NCBI RefSeq assembly: GCF_002160865.1
Contig: NZ_NFLJ01000010.1
Location: forward strand, 1 to 64,000
Direction of reading: 5' to 3'
Origin: Massiliimicrobium timonense
GTDB taxonomy: Bacteria > Bacillota_I > Bacilli_A > Erysipelotrichales > Coprobacillaceae
Length of the DNA: 64,000 bases
Shown: piece after piece, positions 48,065 to 56,568 of the stretch
Numbering within the stretch: the stretch's first letter is position 1
Layout: each line of letters starts with the position of its first letter
Notes under the pieces: generated by a model
Told to the model about the DNA's origin: nothing
What the model saw: only the letters and a program-made list of their open reading frames with translations
Database searches by the model: none
Program-made: the position numbers and the translations under genes

Positions 48065-49650
48065 AATGTATTATTCACTTTTCCACCTGGTCCTGCATGA
48101 ATAATCGCTTCTGGGAAATGATGATATTGCTTAAAATTTTCTTGGAACATTTCAACCAGCTTTTGAGCAGTTAAATCATAAGCATCTTTACTTACCCATG
48201 TTGTACGTGGATTTAATAATTCCGTTGGTACTCCTGGACAGAATAAAGGTATATTCAAATTAAAGAATGGATCAACTTCGTAACTGACATAATCCAACTC
48301 ACCGTTAATAGCTGCTTCAATCATAGCTCTTGTATATTTTAATGGGATACGTCGTCCTACCCCATATGATCCACCAACCCATCCAGTATTGACTAAGAAA
48401 ACATTAGAACCCGCTTTTGTCATACGTTTCTGGAATTGTTTTGCATAAAGCAATGGGTCCATTGGCAAAAATGGTTCACCAAAACACGTTGAAAAAGTTG
48501 CCTGTGGTTCACTAACACCATTTTCTGTTCCTGCCAGTTTACTTGTATATCCAGATACAAAGTGATAGACCGCAGAATTCATATCCAACTTAGAAATAGG
48601 TGGTAAAACCCCAAAAGCATCAGCAGCCAAAAAGAATATTGTCTTAGGGATAGGTCCCATACCACTAGGCTCAATATTTTTAATAAAATTCAAAGGATAT
48701 CCCACACGTGTATTTTCAGTAATCGAATCATCATCAAAATCAATGATTCTCGTATCTTCAAATAAACTTACATTTTCTGCTAGAGCACCAAATCTCACAG
48801 CTTCCCATATATCTGGCTCATTTTTCTTTGAAAGATTAATACATTTTGCATAACATCCCCCTTCAAAGTTAAAAACTGATGTACGTGACCAACCATGTTC
48901 ATCATCACCAATAAGTTTACGATGAGGATCTGTTGATAAAGTTGTCTTTCCTGTACCAGATAAACCAAAAAACAATGCTGTATTACCATCTTCTCCTATA
49001 TTCGCTGAACAATGCATTGTAAAAACATTACGCTGAGGTAACATATAATTCATAACGCAGAAAATACTCTTTTTAATTTCTCCAGAATAACCCGTTCCAG
49101 CAATTAATACAATTTGTTTTTCATAATCAATGATAACAGCCACATCACTATTTAGACCAACCGATGCATCAATATGACAGTCAGGAGCAACTAATACCAG
49201 ATAATCTTCTTGAAAATGTTGCAATTCACGTGGTGTTGGTTTAATCAATAAATTTGAAATAAAAAGATTTTGACTTGCTTTTTCATTAATAATCCTAAAA
49301 CCATAAGAATATTTGGGATTAGCTCCTGCATAACCATCAAAGATATACAAATCTTTATCCTTAAAATGTTGAACAATGGCTTGATAAACTTGATCAAACT
49401 GCTCTCTAGAAATAGACTGATTCACTTTTCCCCAAGCAATTCTATCATGGACTGCAGGTGTATCCACAACATATTTGTCTTTAGGGGAACGTCCTGTTCT
49501 TTCACCTGTATGTACACATAAACATCCAGCACGACTTAAACGCCCTTCTTTTTTTATTAATGCTTTTTCAATTAATGAACCCGCAGGAATATTTCGATAA
49601 ACACTTCCCGTTGTATGAATTCCATATTTTTGAATATTATAATGATCCAT
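48061..49650 (-). CDS. pckA: Phosphoenolpyruvate carboxykinase (ATP)
   Basis: Encodes a 529-residue ATP-dependent PEP carboxykinase, which interconverts oxaloacetate and PEP plus CO2. The kinase-1a loop GLSGTGKTTLS and the metal-binding IGDDEHGW are both present. The substrate Arg is in HTGERTGRSPKDKYVVD, and the RIPLKYTR segment is intact. In gut anaerobes the enzyme can run toward oxaloacetate, but direction cannot be read here. It is a single gene with its own promoter and terminator. Confidence 0.97.
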   Translation of the reverse strand: MDHYNIQKYGIHTTGSVYRNIPAGSLIEKALIKKEGRLSRAGCLCVHTGERTGRSPKDKYVVDTPAVHDRIAWGKVNQSISREQFDQVYQAIVQHFKDKDLYIFDGYAGANPKYSYGFRIINEKASQNLFISNLLIKPTPRELQHFQEDYLVLVAPDCHIDASVGLNSDVAVIIDYEKQIVLIAGTGYSGEIKKSIFCVMNYMLPQRNVFTMHCSANIGEDGNTALFFGLSGTGKTTLSTDPHRKLIGDDEHGWSRTSVFNFEGGCYAKCINLSKKNEPDIWEAVRFGALAENVSLFEDTRIIDFDDDSITENTRVGYPLNFIKNIEPSGMGPIPKTIFFLAADAFGVLPPISKLDMNSAVYHFVSGYTSKLAGTENGVSEPQATFSTCFGEPFLPMDPLLYAKQFQKRMTKAGSNVFLVNTGWVGGSYGVGRRIPLKYTRAMIEAAINGELDYVSYEVDPFFNLNIPLFCPGVPTELLNPRTTWVSKDAYDLTAQKLVEMFQENFKQYHHFPEAIIHAGPGGKVNNTF

Positions 49651-49686
49651 ATTTCACACTCTCCTTTAAAAAGTCTTCTTTCTTTT

Positions 49687-49715
49687 ATTTTATAAAAAAG
49701 AACCCTTCATCTCAA
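49687..49715 (-). promoter_or_regulatory. SigA-type promoter of pckA
   Basis: On the minus strand, TTGAGA (49710-49715), a 17-base spacer and TAAAAT (49687-49692), about 36 bases before the pckA ATG. Confidence 0.6.
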
Positions 49716-49733
49716 GAAAAGTCGTTCATCTAA

Positions 49734-49760
49734 GAAAAAAAGGATTCCTGAGAATCCTTA
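49734..49760 (-). terminator. Terminator of the TIM-barrel-like gene
   Basis: A perfect 8-bp stem AAGGATTC (49740-49747) with GAATCCTT (49752-49759) around CTGA, followed on the minus strand by a T run. It overlaps the stop codon. Confidence 0.85.
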
Positions 49761-50651
49761 TCTATTCACTGAAGATGCAATTTTATGATATGTCCAGCGT
49801 TTACCTCTAATGGCGATAGATAATGCCATAATATTTTCAGGTAAAGCAATACCACACCATCCAGCATCACCAATATGTTGAATATCAATACCACAACGTT
49901 TATTCACTAATGCGATTTCTCTAATTGTTCCTTCATCACTACCTTCTTGTGAAGTTCCAATAGAACTTAATGATAAAGCCCCTTTAGATTTAATTAATTT
50001 ACAAGCATCTCTGACTTCTTCTTCTGATAAACCAGGCACTGTATAAACAGCAGGCATTAAGATAATATCAGCACCCGCATCAATAAATCTTTCAATGCTA
50101 TCTAAATCAACTAATGCTTCATCAATTCCACTTGAATGCATTTTACCAGCAATAATCATTCCACCAAAGTATTCTTTCGCAAGTTTAATCGCATTTTCAA
50201 TAGAAGCATTACTTACACCTGTTCCAGGATTTCCTGTTAAACAGATAAAATCAAATCCCAATTCTTTTGCTTTCATAAATGTTTCTTTTGTCGCATGACG
50301 ACCATGAGAAATTTCTAATCTGTTTTCCATCATCTTTGCATTTTCATCAATAGGTTCCAAATTACATCCCACTGGTCTACCTACTAATTTCTTCAATAAT
50401 TTCACTGGTTCATCTGTTTCAGGTAATCCATTGATATGAGGATGATCACAATCAAAAACATTTAATAACACCATATCACTACCAAAAGAAACAGCTAATT
50501 CAGCATTTGTTAAATCACCAAGTAAAGGTGGACAAGCCACAACTGTTTCTGTCATAATTGTTCTTCCTTCACTTGCTAAAATAGATTGTTTCAATTCATC
50601 TTTGTTCATTGATAACATTTCACTTGTTGTACAATTTAATAATCTTTTCAT
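49758..50651 (-). CDS. Conserved uncharacterised protein, probably TIM-barrel (DUF7916-like)
   Basis: Encodes a 297-residue cytoplasmic protein. I recognise the family style (MKRLLNCTTSEML, then EGRTIMTETVV), which databases label with a domain of unknown function or as a misnamed hydrolase. Repeating strand-helix units such as DFICLTGNPGTGVSN, MIIAGKMHSSGIDEALVDL and ADIILMPAVYTVPG suggest a TIM barrel with a phosphate-binding end. I cannot name a reaction. The ATG at 50651 follows AGGAGG; a TTG eight codons upstream overlaps it. A near-consensus cre site in the promoter implies catabolite control and thus a link to carbon metabolism. Confidence 0.7.
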   Translation of the reverse strand: MKRLLNCTTSEMLSMNKDELKQSILASEGRTIMTETVVACPPLLGDLTNAELAVSFGSDMVLLNVFDCDHPHINGLPETDEPVKLLKKLVGRPVGCNLEPIDENAKMMENRLEISHGRHATKETFMKAKELGFDFICLTGNPGTGVSNASIENAIKLAKEYFGGMIIAGKMHSSGIDEALVDLDSIERFIDAGADIILMPAVYTVPGLSEEEVRDACKLIKSKGALSLSSIGTSQEGSDEGTIREIALVNKRCGIDIQHIGDAGWCGIALPENIMALSIAIRGKRWTYHKIASSVNR

Positions 50652-50673
50652 TTCCCGTATCCTCCTAAGCAAC

Positions 50674-50702
50674 ATTATATCGCTTTATTATAACGCTTTC
50701 AA
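50674..50702 (-). promoter_or_regulatory. Strong promoter of the TIM-barrel-like gene, with overlapping cre site
   Basis: On the minus strand, TTGAAA (50697-50702), a 17-base spacer and a perfect TATAAT (50674-50679). TGAAAGCGTTATAA (50688-50701) overlaps the -35 and matches the cre consensus TGWAANCGNTNWCA at 13 of 14 positions, including the central CG. A CcpA repressor bound there would block RNA polymerase. Confidence 0.7.
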
Positions 50703-50706
50703 CAGA

Positions 50707-52521
50707 TTAATTTCTAAAGATTTTTTCAGGATTTAAATTTTTCACCATAACACAAGACAATATGACAGAACACAAAAGTGACAAACCATAAATAATACCC
50801 AAAATAACTATCATCTCTAAATATTGAATTTGAATAATCCAAGATAATATCAATACACCCACCAATGATATAAACATTTTAAAAATTTGATCCAGATTCA
50901 AAAGAACAATAAACTCATCAAACATCACACCATTAGCCTTTAATATAGTTAATTCTTTTTCACGTCTTTTCAGTGACCAGTAACACATATACATAAAAAT
51001 CAAAGTAAACAAAACAATTGTAATATATTTTTCCATTGTATACATACTCAATGTTTCATTTTTTGTATTGATTAATAATACAGTATCTTGAAATTGATCA
51101 TTGATATTCACATTTTCACTATGATTTACGATATAATCCTCTACTTGATACAAAGAATTAATATTTTCACAAAATATAACAGAAGCACTTTTTACTGGTT
51201 GAACCCCTGCCTGTAAAGCTAATGATTCCATATCTTCATAATTCATCAACATATAATCCAATGAACTATCATAAGCTACATTCAAACCTATTGCCATAAT
51301 ACCACTCACAGGTATTTCTTTATCAACCTTTATTTTATTATTAAAAGTAAAATCTGAAAAATGATACTCATTTTGATCATGAATCATTGTATAAACACTA
51401 TGATAAGAAGGATAAAGATGTCTATCTTCTTGAATTGTCTGAAATACTTTCCCTTTAAGCTGATTTTCGGGATATAAAGGATAAACAGGAATTTGTTGAC
51501 CATCAACTTGAACTGATAAATCATAAAATGGATAAACTTTTTTAACTCCATCATAATTTTGAATATTCTCCAGCAAATCTACAGATAATGGAGAAGCCTC
51601 ATCATATGCACCTAATTTTTGTGAAACATCACTCGTTTCAATCATGATTTGAAAATCAGCTATACGTTGCATCTTTTGGTCAACACCAGCTTGTGCCTGA
51701 TTCATTGATTTTTGTATCACTAATGTTCCTAAACTACCCAGTATCAAAACAACCACCATCATTATATTCATAAGTTTTTCATTTTGAAGATGAATTTTTA
51801 AATAATATAAAAGAAATGACCATCTATGATGTTTTGACTTTTGTATCAGTTGAATAGGATTATCTGGGCATTCTTTCTTTAAAACAATGCCTTGTTGATT
51901 CATCTCATAGATACAATCAGCATATTCTTCAGCCACATAACTATGACTAGCAACAATAATTGTACATTCTTCTGTATGCAATAAATCTTTTAATAATTGA
52001 AATATTTCTCTTTCATTCTTTTCATCTAAAGCACTTGTCGGTTCATCTAAAATGAGAATTTCTGGTTTTTTCAACAAAGCACAAGCAATAGCCAATCTTT
52101 GCTTTTCACCACCTGACAAAGTCATAATCTTTTGTTTCCAATGACAATAAAGATGGACCTTATGTAATAATTCTTGCATCTTCATTTCATCAAATTTTAC
52201 AGAACTTAAATAACTGTAATATTTTAAACATTCCCCAACATTCATATTTTCAAGTAATCCATAATCTTGAAAAACATATCCAATAGAATATCTTCTCATA
52301 CCTGCTTGTTGACGTTGGTTAAGAGCTGTTAAATCTTGTTCATGATACATATAATGATACTTTTGATCCTTTGAAATCAAACCTAATTTATATAATAAAG
52401 TTGATTTTCCACTCCCACTCAATCCTTGAATAAACGTTAAATGATGTTCAGGAATCCATATACTTTGTTCTTTCACTTTCTTTGATTTATAACGAGAAGA
52501 TAAATGTGTTAATTTAATCAT
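50707..52521 (-). CDS. ABC transporter, fused ATPase and MacB/FtsX-like permease (second of pair)
   Basis: Encodes a 604-residue fusion. The N-terminal ATPase (about residues 1-225) has Walker A GLSGSGKST, signature LSGGEKQR and Walker B ILILDEPTSALDE. A membrane segment follows (about 247-267), then a large extracytoplasmic region and three C-terminal membrane segments (about 500-600), the MacB/FtsX topology. It overlaps the previous ABC gene by four bases (ATGA), so the two probably form a heterodimer. With the two-component system upstream, export of or defence against a peptide is the best guess. Confidence 0.88.
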   Translation of the reverse strand: MIKLTHLSSRYKSKKVKEQSIWIPEHHLTFIQGLSGSGKSTLLYKLGLISKDQKYHYMYHEQDLTALNQRQQAGMRRYSIGYVFQDYGLLENMNVGECLKYYSYLSSVKFDEMKMQELLHKVHLYCHWKQKIMTLSGGEKQRLAIACALLKKPEILILDEPTSALDEKNEREIFQLLKDLLHTEECTIIVASHSYVAEEYADCIYEMNQQGIVLKKECPDNPIQLIQKSKHHRWSFLLYYLKIHLQNEKLMNIMMVVVLILGSLGTLVIQKSMNQAQAGVDQKMQRIADFQIMIETSDVSQKLGAYDEASPLSVDLLENIQNYDGVKKVYPFYDLSVQVDGQQIPVYPLYPENQLKGKVFQTIQEDRHLYPSYHSVYTMIHDQNEYHFSDFTFNNKIKVDKEIPVSGIMAIGLNVAYDSSLDYMLMNYEDMESLALQAGVQPVKSASVIFCENINSLYQVEDYIVNHSENVNINDQFQDTVLLINTKNETLSMYTMEKYITIVLFTLIFMYMCYWSLKRREKELTILKANGVMFDEFIVLLNLDQIFKMFISLVGVLILSWIIQIQYLEMIVILGIIYGLSLLCSVILSCVMVKNLNPEKIFRN

Positions 52522-54512
52522 TTTCTAATCCCCCTTAATATAAGCATAGGTATCCCTATTTCTATACATAAACTTAAAATAATACAGAATGCAAAGAATG
52601 ATGGACGAACAATAAAGACTTCATTATACAATAAAGCAAAAAATACATATGCAATTATAAACATAAAAACAATAGATAAAATCATACAAATCAAACTCTC
52701 ATACAAAAAATAAATTCCCAACATTTTTCTTGAACGTGAAACTGTTAATCCACGTCTTGTAAAAAAGTGAATAAAATCAACATAATCTTGTTTTTGATTA
52801 TATTTGACTCCAAAGAATAACATTAAAACAACGAGCATAATTAACCCTGAAATCATAAAAATACTTTCATTTAATTGTTTGACAATTTGAACTTTCGTAT
52901 AAATTTCATCATATGTAGATGAAACTTTAAAACCTAAAGTCTCTATATCTTCCTTAGCCTCATGAAAATCATAACCATCTTCTACTACAAACTGATAATA
53001 ATTATAATAAAATGGTACGGCATCTTCTGGTATTGTCTTTGATAATTCTTTTTGATATTGTTCTATAACACTAAAAGGATAAAAAACATCAACATCTAAA
53101 ATACCATTAATAGAAGACATAGAAAATGAATAAGGTGTTTCTATAATCCCTTTGATTTTCATCTTAACATTTACTGTCTTATAATAAATATCATCCATAT
53201 CATTATCTATCATACGGTAAACAGGGACGTTGATAGGAATTTCTACTTCTGTCTTTTCATTAACTTCTTGACACATTCTTTCTAATTCATCTTTATGAGC
53301 AACAAAATCTTCTATAAATTGACCTGTCTTTAAAAAATATAAAAAATCAGGCGAGATATAAACACCTTCATCATTATCAATTTCTTTAACATCATTGATT
53401 TTATAATCATAATTCTCATTATATGATGCAACAGAAAAAGCACCCACACTTGTTTCTATTTTTGACTGGTTTTCTAAATGCCCATTTTGATATATTCTTA
53501 ATGTCATATATTCATCATTTTCATTTAAGTGACTTTCCCAATTTTGATCAATAACAAACGGCCATATTTTTATATGTGACAGTTCTTTGACTGCGTCCAG
53601 TTCCTCACCAATAGAAGGTGGATCAGTATCCATTAGAGAATACTCATGATAAAATATACCCCCTTTATTCAAAGGATCCAACTGATCTGCATACTTTTGA
53701 ATAACGGATTGACCATATAAAATAGAAAAACTACATAATCCAATCGACAAAGAAACAAAAATAATCATAGTTATTTTTAATAACTTTCTATGTTCAAACA
53801 TTTTATATAAATATTGTGTATAATGTTTAGAATTTGTTAAAATAGGCGGTTTCATCTCGATCGTTTGAGGACCATTGACTATACTTTGTGTTAATTGGCA
53901 ATTTTCTATCTGATAAACAACATCAGCTTCTTTTTTCAATAATGCATCATGTGTAAAAATAATAACCGTATGTCCTTGATGAGCGTAAGCTTTAAGCAAT
54001 TTTACAATCAATTGCGTATGATGTTTATCTAAGGATGCAGTAGGTTCATCAAAAACGAGTATTTCTGGTTGATGGATCAAAGCCAATAAAATACTCATTC
54101 TTATTTTTTCTCCCCCAGAAAGTTGCTGAGGATAAAGAGAATATGTATGTTTGATTTCCAATTGCTCTGCTAGTTCATCAACATCATAACCATGAAATAA
54201 TGACTGACATAATGCAATATGATCTTTCATTTTTAAATCATTAATAAATGCAGGTATTTGATTCACAATACCCATATGTGTTTGAACAAATTTCTGTTGT
54301 TGATTCTCATTCAGATAAGCAATATTTTCATCATTATAATAATATTCATAAGTTCCAGTTCTTTGAAAAGTCAATAACTCATGCAGAGTAGATTTCCCAC
54401 TCCCACTTTTTCCAACAACAACAGTCAATTCATTATCTTTAGCACAAAAATAAGCATAATTATAAACAACATGATTATCATATTTTATACATATCTGTTT
54501 CATTTCTAACAT
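52518..54512 (-). CDS. ABC transporter, fused ATPase and MacB/FtsX-like permease (first of pair)
   Basis: Encodes a 664-residue fusion with the same plan as its neighbour: ATPase with Walker A GKSGSGKST, signature LSGGEKIRMS and Walker B ILVFDEPTASLDKHH, then one membrane segment near residue 265, a large outer domain and three C-terminal membrane segments. The frame extends seven codons upstream to 54533, but that ATG would lie five bases from the predicted -10. I therefore prefer the ATG at 54512 (MLEMKQI). It has its own promoter, separate from the sensor kinase genes. Confidence 0.87.
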   Translation of the reverse strand: MLEMKQICIKYDNHVVYNYAYFCAKDNELTVVVGKSGSGKSTLHELLTFQRTGTYEYYYNDENIAYLNENQQQKFVQTHMGIVNQIPAFINDLKMKDHIALCQSLFHGYDVDELAEQLEIKHTYSLYPQQLSGGEKIRMSILLALIHQPEILVFDEPTASLDKHHTQLIVKLLKAYAHQGHTVIIFTHDALLKKEADVVYQIENCQLTQSIVNGPQTIEMKPPILTNSKHYTQYLYKMFEHRKLLKITMIIFVSLSIGLCSFSILYGQSVIQKYADQLDPLNKGGIFYHEYSLMDTDPPSIGEELDAVKELSHIKIWPFVIDQNWESHLNENDEYMTLRIYQNGHLENQSKIETSVGAFSVASYNENYDYKINDVKEIDNDEGVYISPDFLYFLKTGQFIEDFVAHKDELERMCQEVNEKTEVEIPINVPVYRMIDNDMDDIYYKTVNVKMKIKGIIETPYSFSMSSINGILDVDVFYPFSVIEQYQKELSKTIPEDAVPFYYNYYQFVVEDGYDFHEAKEDIETLGFKVSSTYDEIYTKVQIVKQLNESIFMISGLIMLVVLMLFFGVKYNQKQDYVDFIHFFTRRGLTVSRSRKMLGIYFLYESLICMILSIVFMFIIAYVFFALLYNEVFIVRPSFFAFCIILSLCIEIGIPMLILRGIRK

Positions 54513-54537
54513 AACATCACCAACCTTTTTCATATTT

Positions 54538-54566
54538 ACTATATTGAAAATTATTTTAAATTGAAA
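54538..54566 (-). promoter_or_regulatory. Candidate promoter of the two ABC genes
   Basis: On the minus strand, TTTCAA (54561-54566), a 17-base spacer and TATAGT (54538-54543). It lies in the 94-base gap after the sensor kinase, so the ABC pair could be switched on by the adjacent LytTR regulator. I see no clear LytTR direct repeat. Confidence 0.5.
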
Positions 54567-54606
54567 TAAAACAATGATAACCCGTTCATTTTAAGGATAA
54601 ATCGTA

Positions 54607-55815
54607 TTATTGTAGTAATAAAGAAAGTTGTATAATAAATGATTTATCATCATATTGAATGTTCATTTCACCATGATATTGATGAACAATTCTACGTATG
54701 CTTTTTAATCCATATCCATGATTTTGCTTATCTTTCTTTGTTTTCAATGTCTGATCAAACGAAAAATCTATATCATTAATCACTTGTATATGTAAGATAG
54801 ATTGTCCAAAAAGAATATTTATCCTTATCAAACCATTTTTAGGACAGTTTTCTATCGCATTATCTAAAACATTAGACAACAAATCATTTAAAACATAATC
54901 TTGGATAGGCAGACTTTGAGGAATATTTATCAAACATTCTACTTTGATACCTTTCACATCTGCATTCATCATTTTATTATTGATGATTGCATTTATAAGT
55001 TCATTTTTCGTTTTCACAAATACAGGTATTGATGTAATAATGTGTTTTCGATTATTTATTAACTCTTTAATCTTTACATAAGCTTTTTGATTTAAATAAT
55101 GATCGATTAATTGATAATCATGTTTTAAATCATGTTTTGTCATCTTTAATTGATCATAGATATGAAGTAATGCTTGTTCATTTTTAAATTCTTGTTTTAA
55201 TTTTTCATATTTTTCTTTTTTATTGTTTAAATCAAACAGATAGAGTAAGAGTATAAAAACACTTAATAAACATAACAATAAGATTCCAAACATTTTTATT
55301 AATTCAGGCGTATTAGATTTTAAAACAAGATATTCTTGTGTAAAAAATGAAGATACACAATATAAGCCAAATAAAATAACAATCAAAATATAGTCATTCG
55401 TTTGGTGCAAAGTAACACGCATAACTTTTAATCTTTTCAAAAAGAAAAACCCTAATACAAAATAAAAAATCTTAGTATAATAAATATCCAATTCTAATAA
55501 ACACAATTCATTGATAAATAATAATATTATATTCATTGTCAAACTATACATATTTTCCAGCATCACAACAAACAATATTTCACTTATTTTATTATAAGTA
55601 AATATATATGCTAAAATAAAATTTAAAATAAAAAGAATAAATACTAGTGGGATATCAGAAATATCTGTTAATCCATAAATTGTTACAATACTCACATTTA
55701 TAATAACCATCACTATTCTATAAAACCAGCTCATATTTTTCTTTATATCTAACAGTTCTGTTACAAACCATGTTTGTAATAAAGAACCTATTATATTTAA
55801 ACTTATCCATTCCAT
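54607..55815 (-). CDS. AgrC-like sensor histidine kinase (GHKL type)
   Basis: Encodes a 402-residue membrane kinase. About six membrane segments fill residues 1-205, followed by a short coiled linker. The H-box is KHDLKHDY, with His232 the probable phosphoacceptor. The HATPase domain has DLLSNVLDNAIENC as N-box and HGYGLKSIRRIV as G-box. This is the AgrC/ComD-like architecture that usually senses peptides. It overlaps the response regulator gene by 13 bases. No agrB or agrD-like gene is visible beside it. Confidence 0.88.
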   Translation of the reverse strand: MEWISLNIIGSLLQTWFVTELLDIKKNMSWFYRIVMVIINVSIVTIYGLTDISDIPLVFILFILNFILAYIFTYNKISEILFVVMLENMYSLTMNIILLFINELCLLELDIYYTKIFYFVLGFFFLKRLKVMRVTLHQTNDYILIVILFGLYCVSSFFTQEYLVLKSNTPELIKMFGILLLCLLSVFILLLYLFDLNNKKEKYEKLKQEFKNEQALLHIYDQLKMTKHDLKHDYQLIDHYLNQKAYVKIKELINNRKHIITSIPVFVKTKNELINAIINNKMMNADVKGIKVECLINIPQSLPIQDYVLNDLLSNVLDNAIENCPKNGLIRINILFGQSILHIQVINDIDFSFDQTLKTKKDKQNHGYGLKSIRRIVHQYHGEMNIQYDDKSFIIQLSLLLQ

Positions 55816-56498
55816 ATATGTTGACTCCTATATTGCAAATATTTTTGTATAAATGGTTTTTTACTACCTCGAGTAAAAGGAATGCAAATTTGCTTGACCA
55901 GTTCAATATGCTGTTTTTGTATACTTATAACATAATCTAAATTGATAATGATATGGTTATTTAACCTATAAAAATGCTGATGATTTAATTCCTGATATGT
56001 TTGTTTAAGTGTCTGATACGAAGTATATGTTTGCATAGATGTATGAATGATGATTTGATTACGCAATGACTCTACATAGATAATGTCTTGTTGCTTGATA
56101 TTGATATGAATACCTTGAACAATAATAGAAAACATTGCTTGAACTTGCAAATGCATTTTTTGATACTTCTTGACAAAGTTGTGATAATCTTCATCAAAAT
56201 GTGATTTCCTAATAAAGAAAAATGTATTTTGTTGATAACTGTCATAAACAAAATGATCGACACTTGAAATATAAATAATGATGGTACGAGGATAGAGTTT
56301 TGAAATATTCATGCCATATTCAAAACTTTCCCCCTCCTTTAACATCACATCTAAAAATACACAATCATATTCTTGATTATAAATCTCATTACAAAAAGAT
56401 ATATAAGTATCTATCTGTACATTCTTAAATGTCTGATTTAAATATGTTTTTAATTGATTTATAAATTCTGCATCATCATCAATAATCATCGCCTTCAT
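55803..56498 (-). CDS. LytTR-family response regulator (AgrA-like)
   Basis: Encodes a 231-residue regulator. The receiver domain has the acidic cluster Asp7-Asp9 and phosphoacceptor Asp50 in CVFLDVML. The LytTR DNA-binding domain spans about residues 130-231 (IIYVESLRNQIIIHT, and HFYRLNNHIIINLDYVISI). This type binds paired direct repeats upstream of target promoters; the neighbouring ABC genes are natural candidates. It is the first gene of the kinase pair. A TGT-TAAAAT extended -10 lies shortly upstream. Confidence 0.9.
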   Translation of the reverse strand: MKAMIIDDDAEFINQLKTYLNQTFKNVQIDTYISFCNEIYNQEYDCVFLDVMLKEGESFEYGMNISKLYPRTIIIYISSVDHFVYDSYQQNTFFFIRKSHFDEDYHNFVKKYQKMHLQVQAMFSIIVQGIHINIKQQDIIYVESLRNQIIIHTSMQTYTSYQTLKQTYQELNHQHFYRLNNHIIINLDYVISIQKQHIELVKQICIPFTRGSKKPFIQKYLQYRSQHIWNG

Positions 56499-56545
56499 AT
56501 CAATATCACCTATCCTTATATTCCTATTTTAACATAAGTTATAAT

Positions 56546-56568
56546 CAAAAAACTAGGCTAAGCCTAGT
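56546..56568 (-). terminator. Terminator of the P-type ATPase gene
   Basis: ACTAGGC (56552-56558) pairs with GCCTAGT (56562-56568) around TAA, with a T run on the minus strand. It overlaps the ATPase stop codon. Confidence 0.75.

Noticed and set aside
47959-48174. Plus-strand ORF of 71 codons near the pckA 3' end
   Set aside because: It is mostly antisense to pckA and its terminator, with no ribosome-binding site and a composition typical of a shadow frame.
54534-54606. Twelve-codon ORF as a signal peptide precursor between the sensor kinase and ABC genes
   Set aside because: It lacks a ribosome-binding site and overlaps the likely ABC promoter, and its sequence has no AgrD-like or double-glycine leader features.
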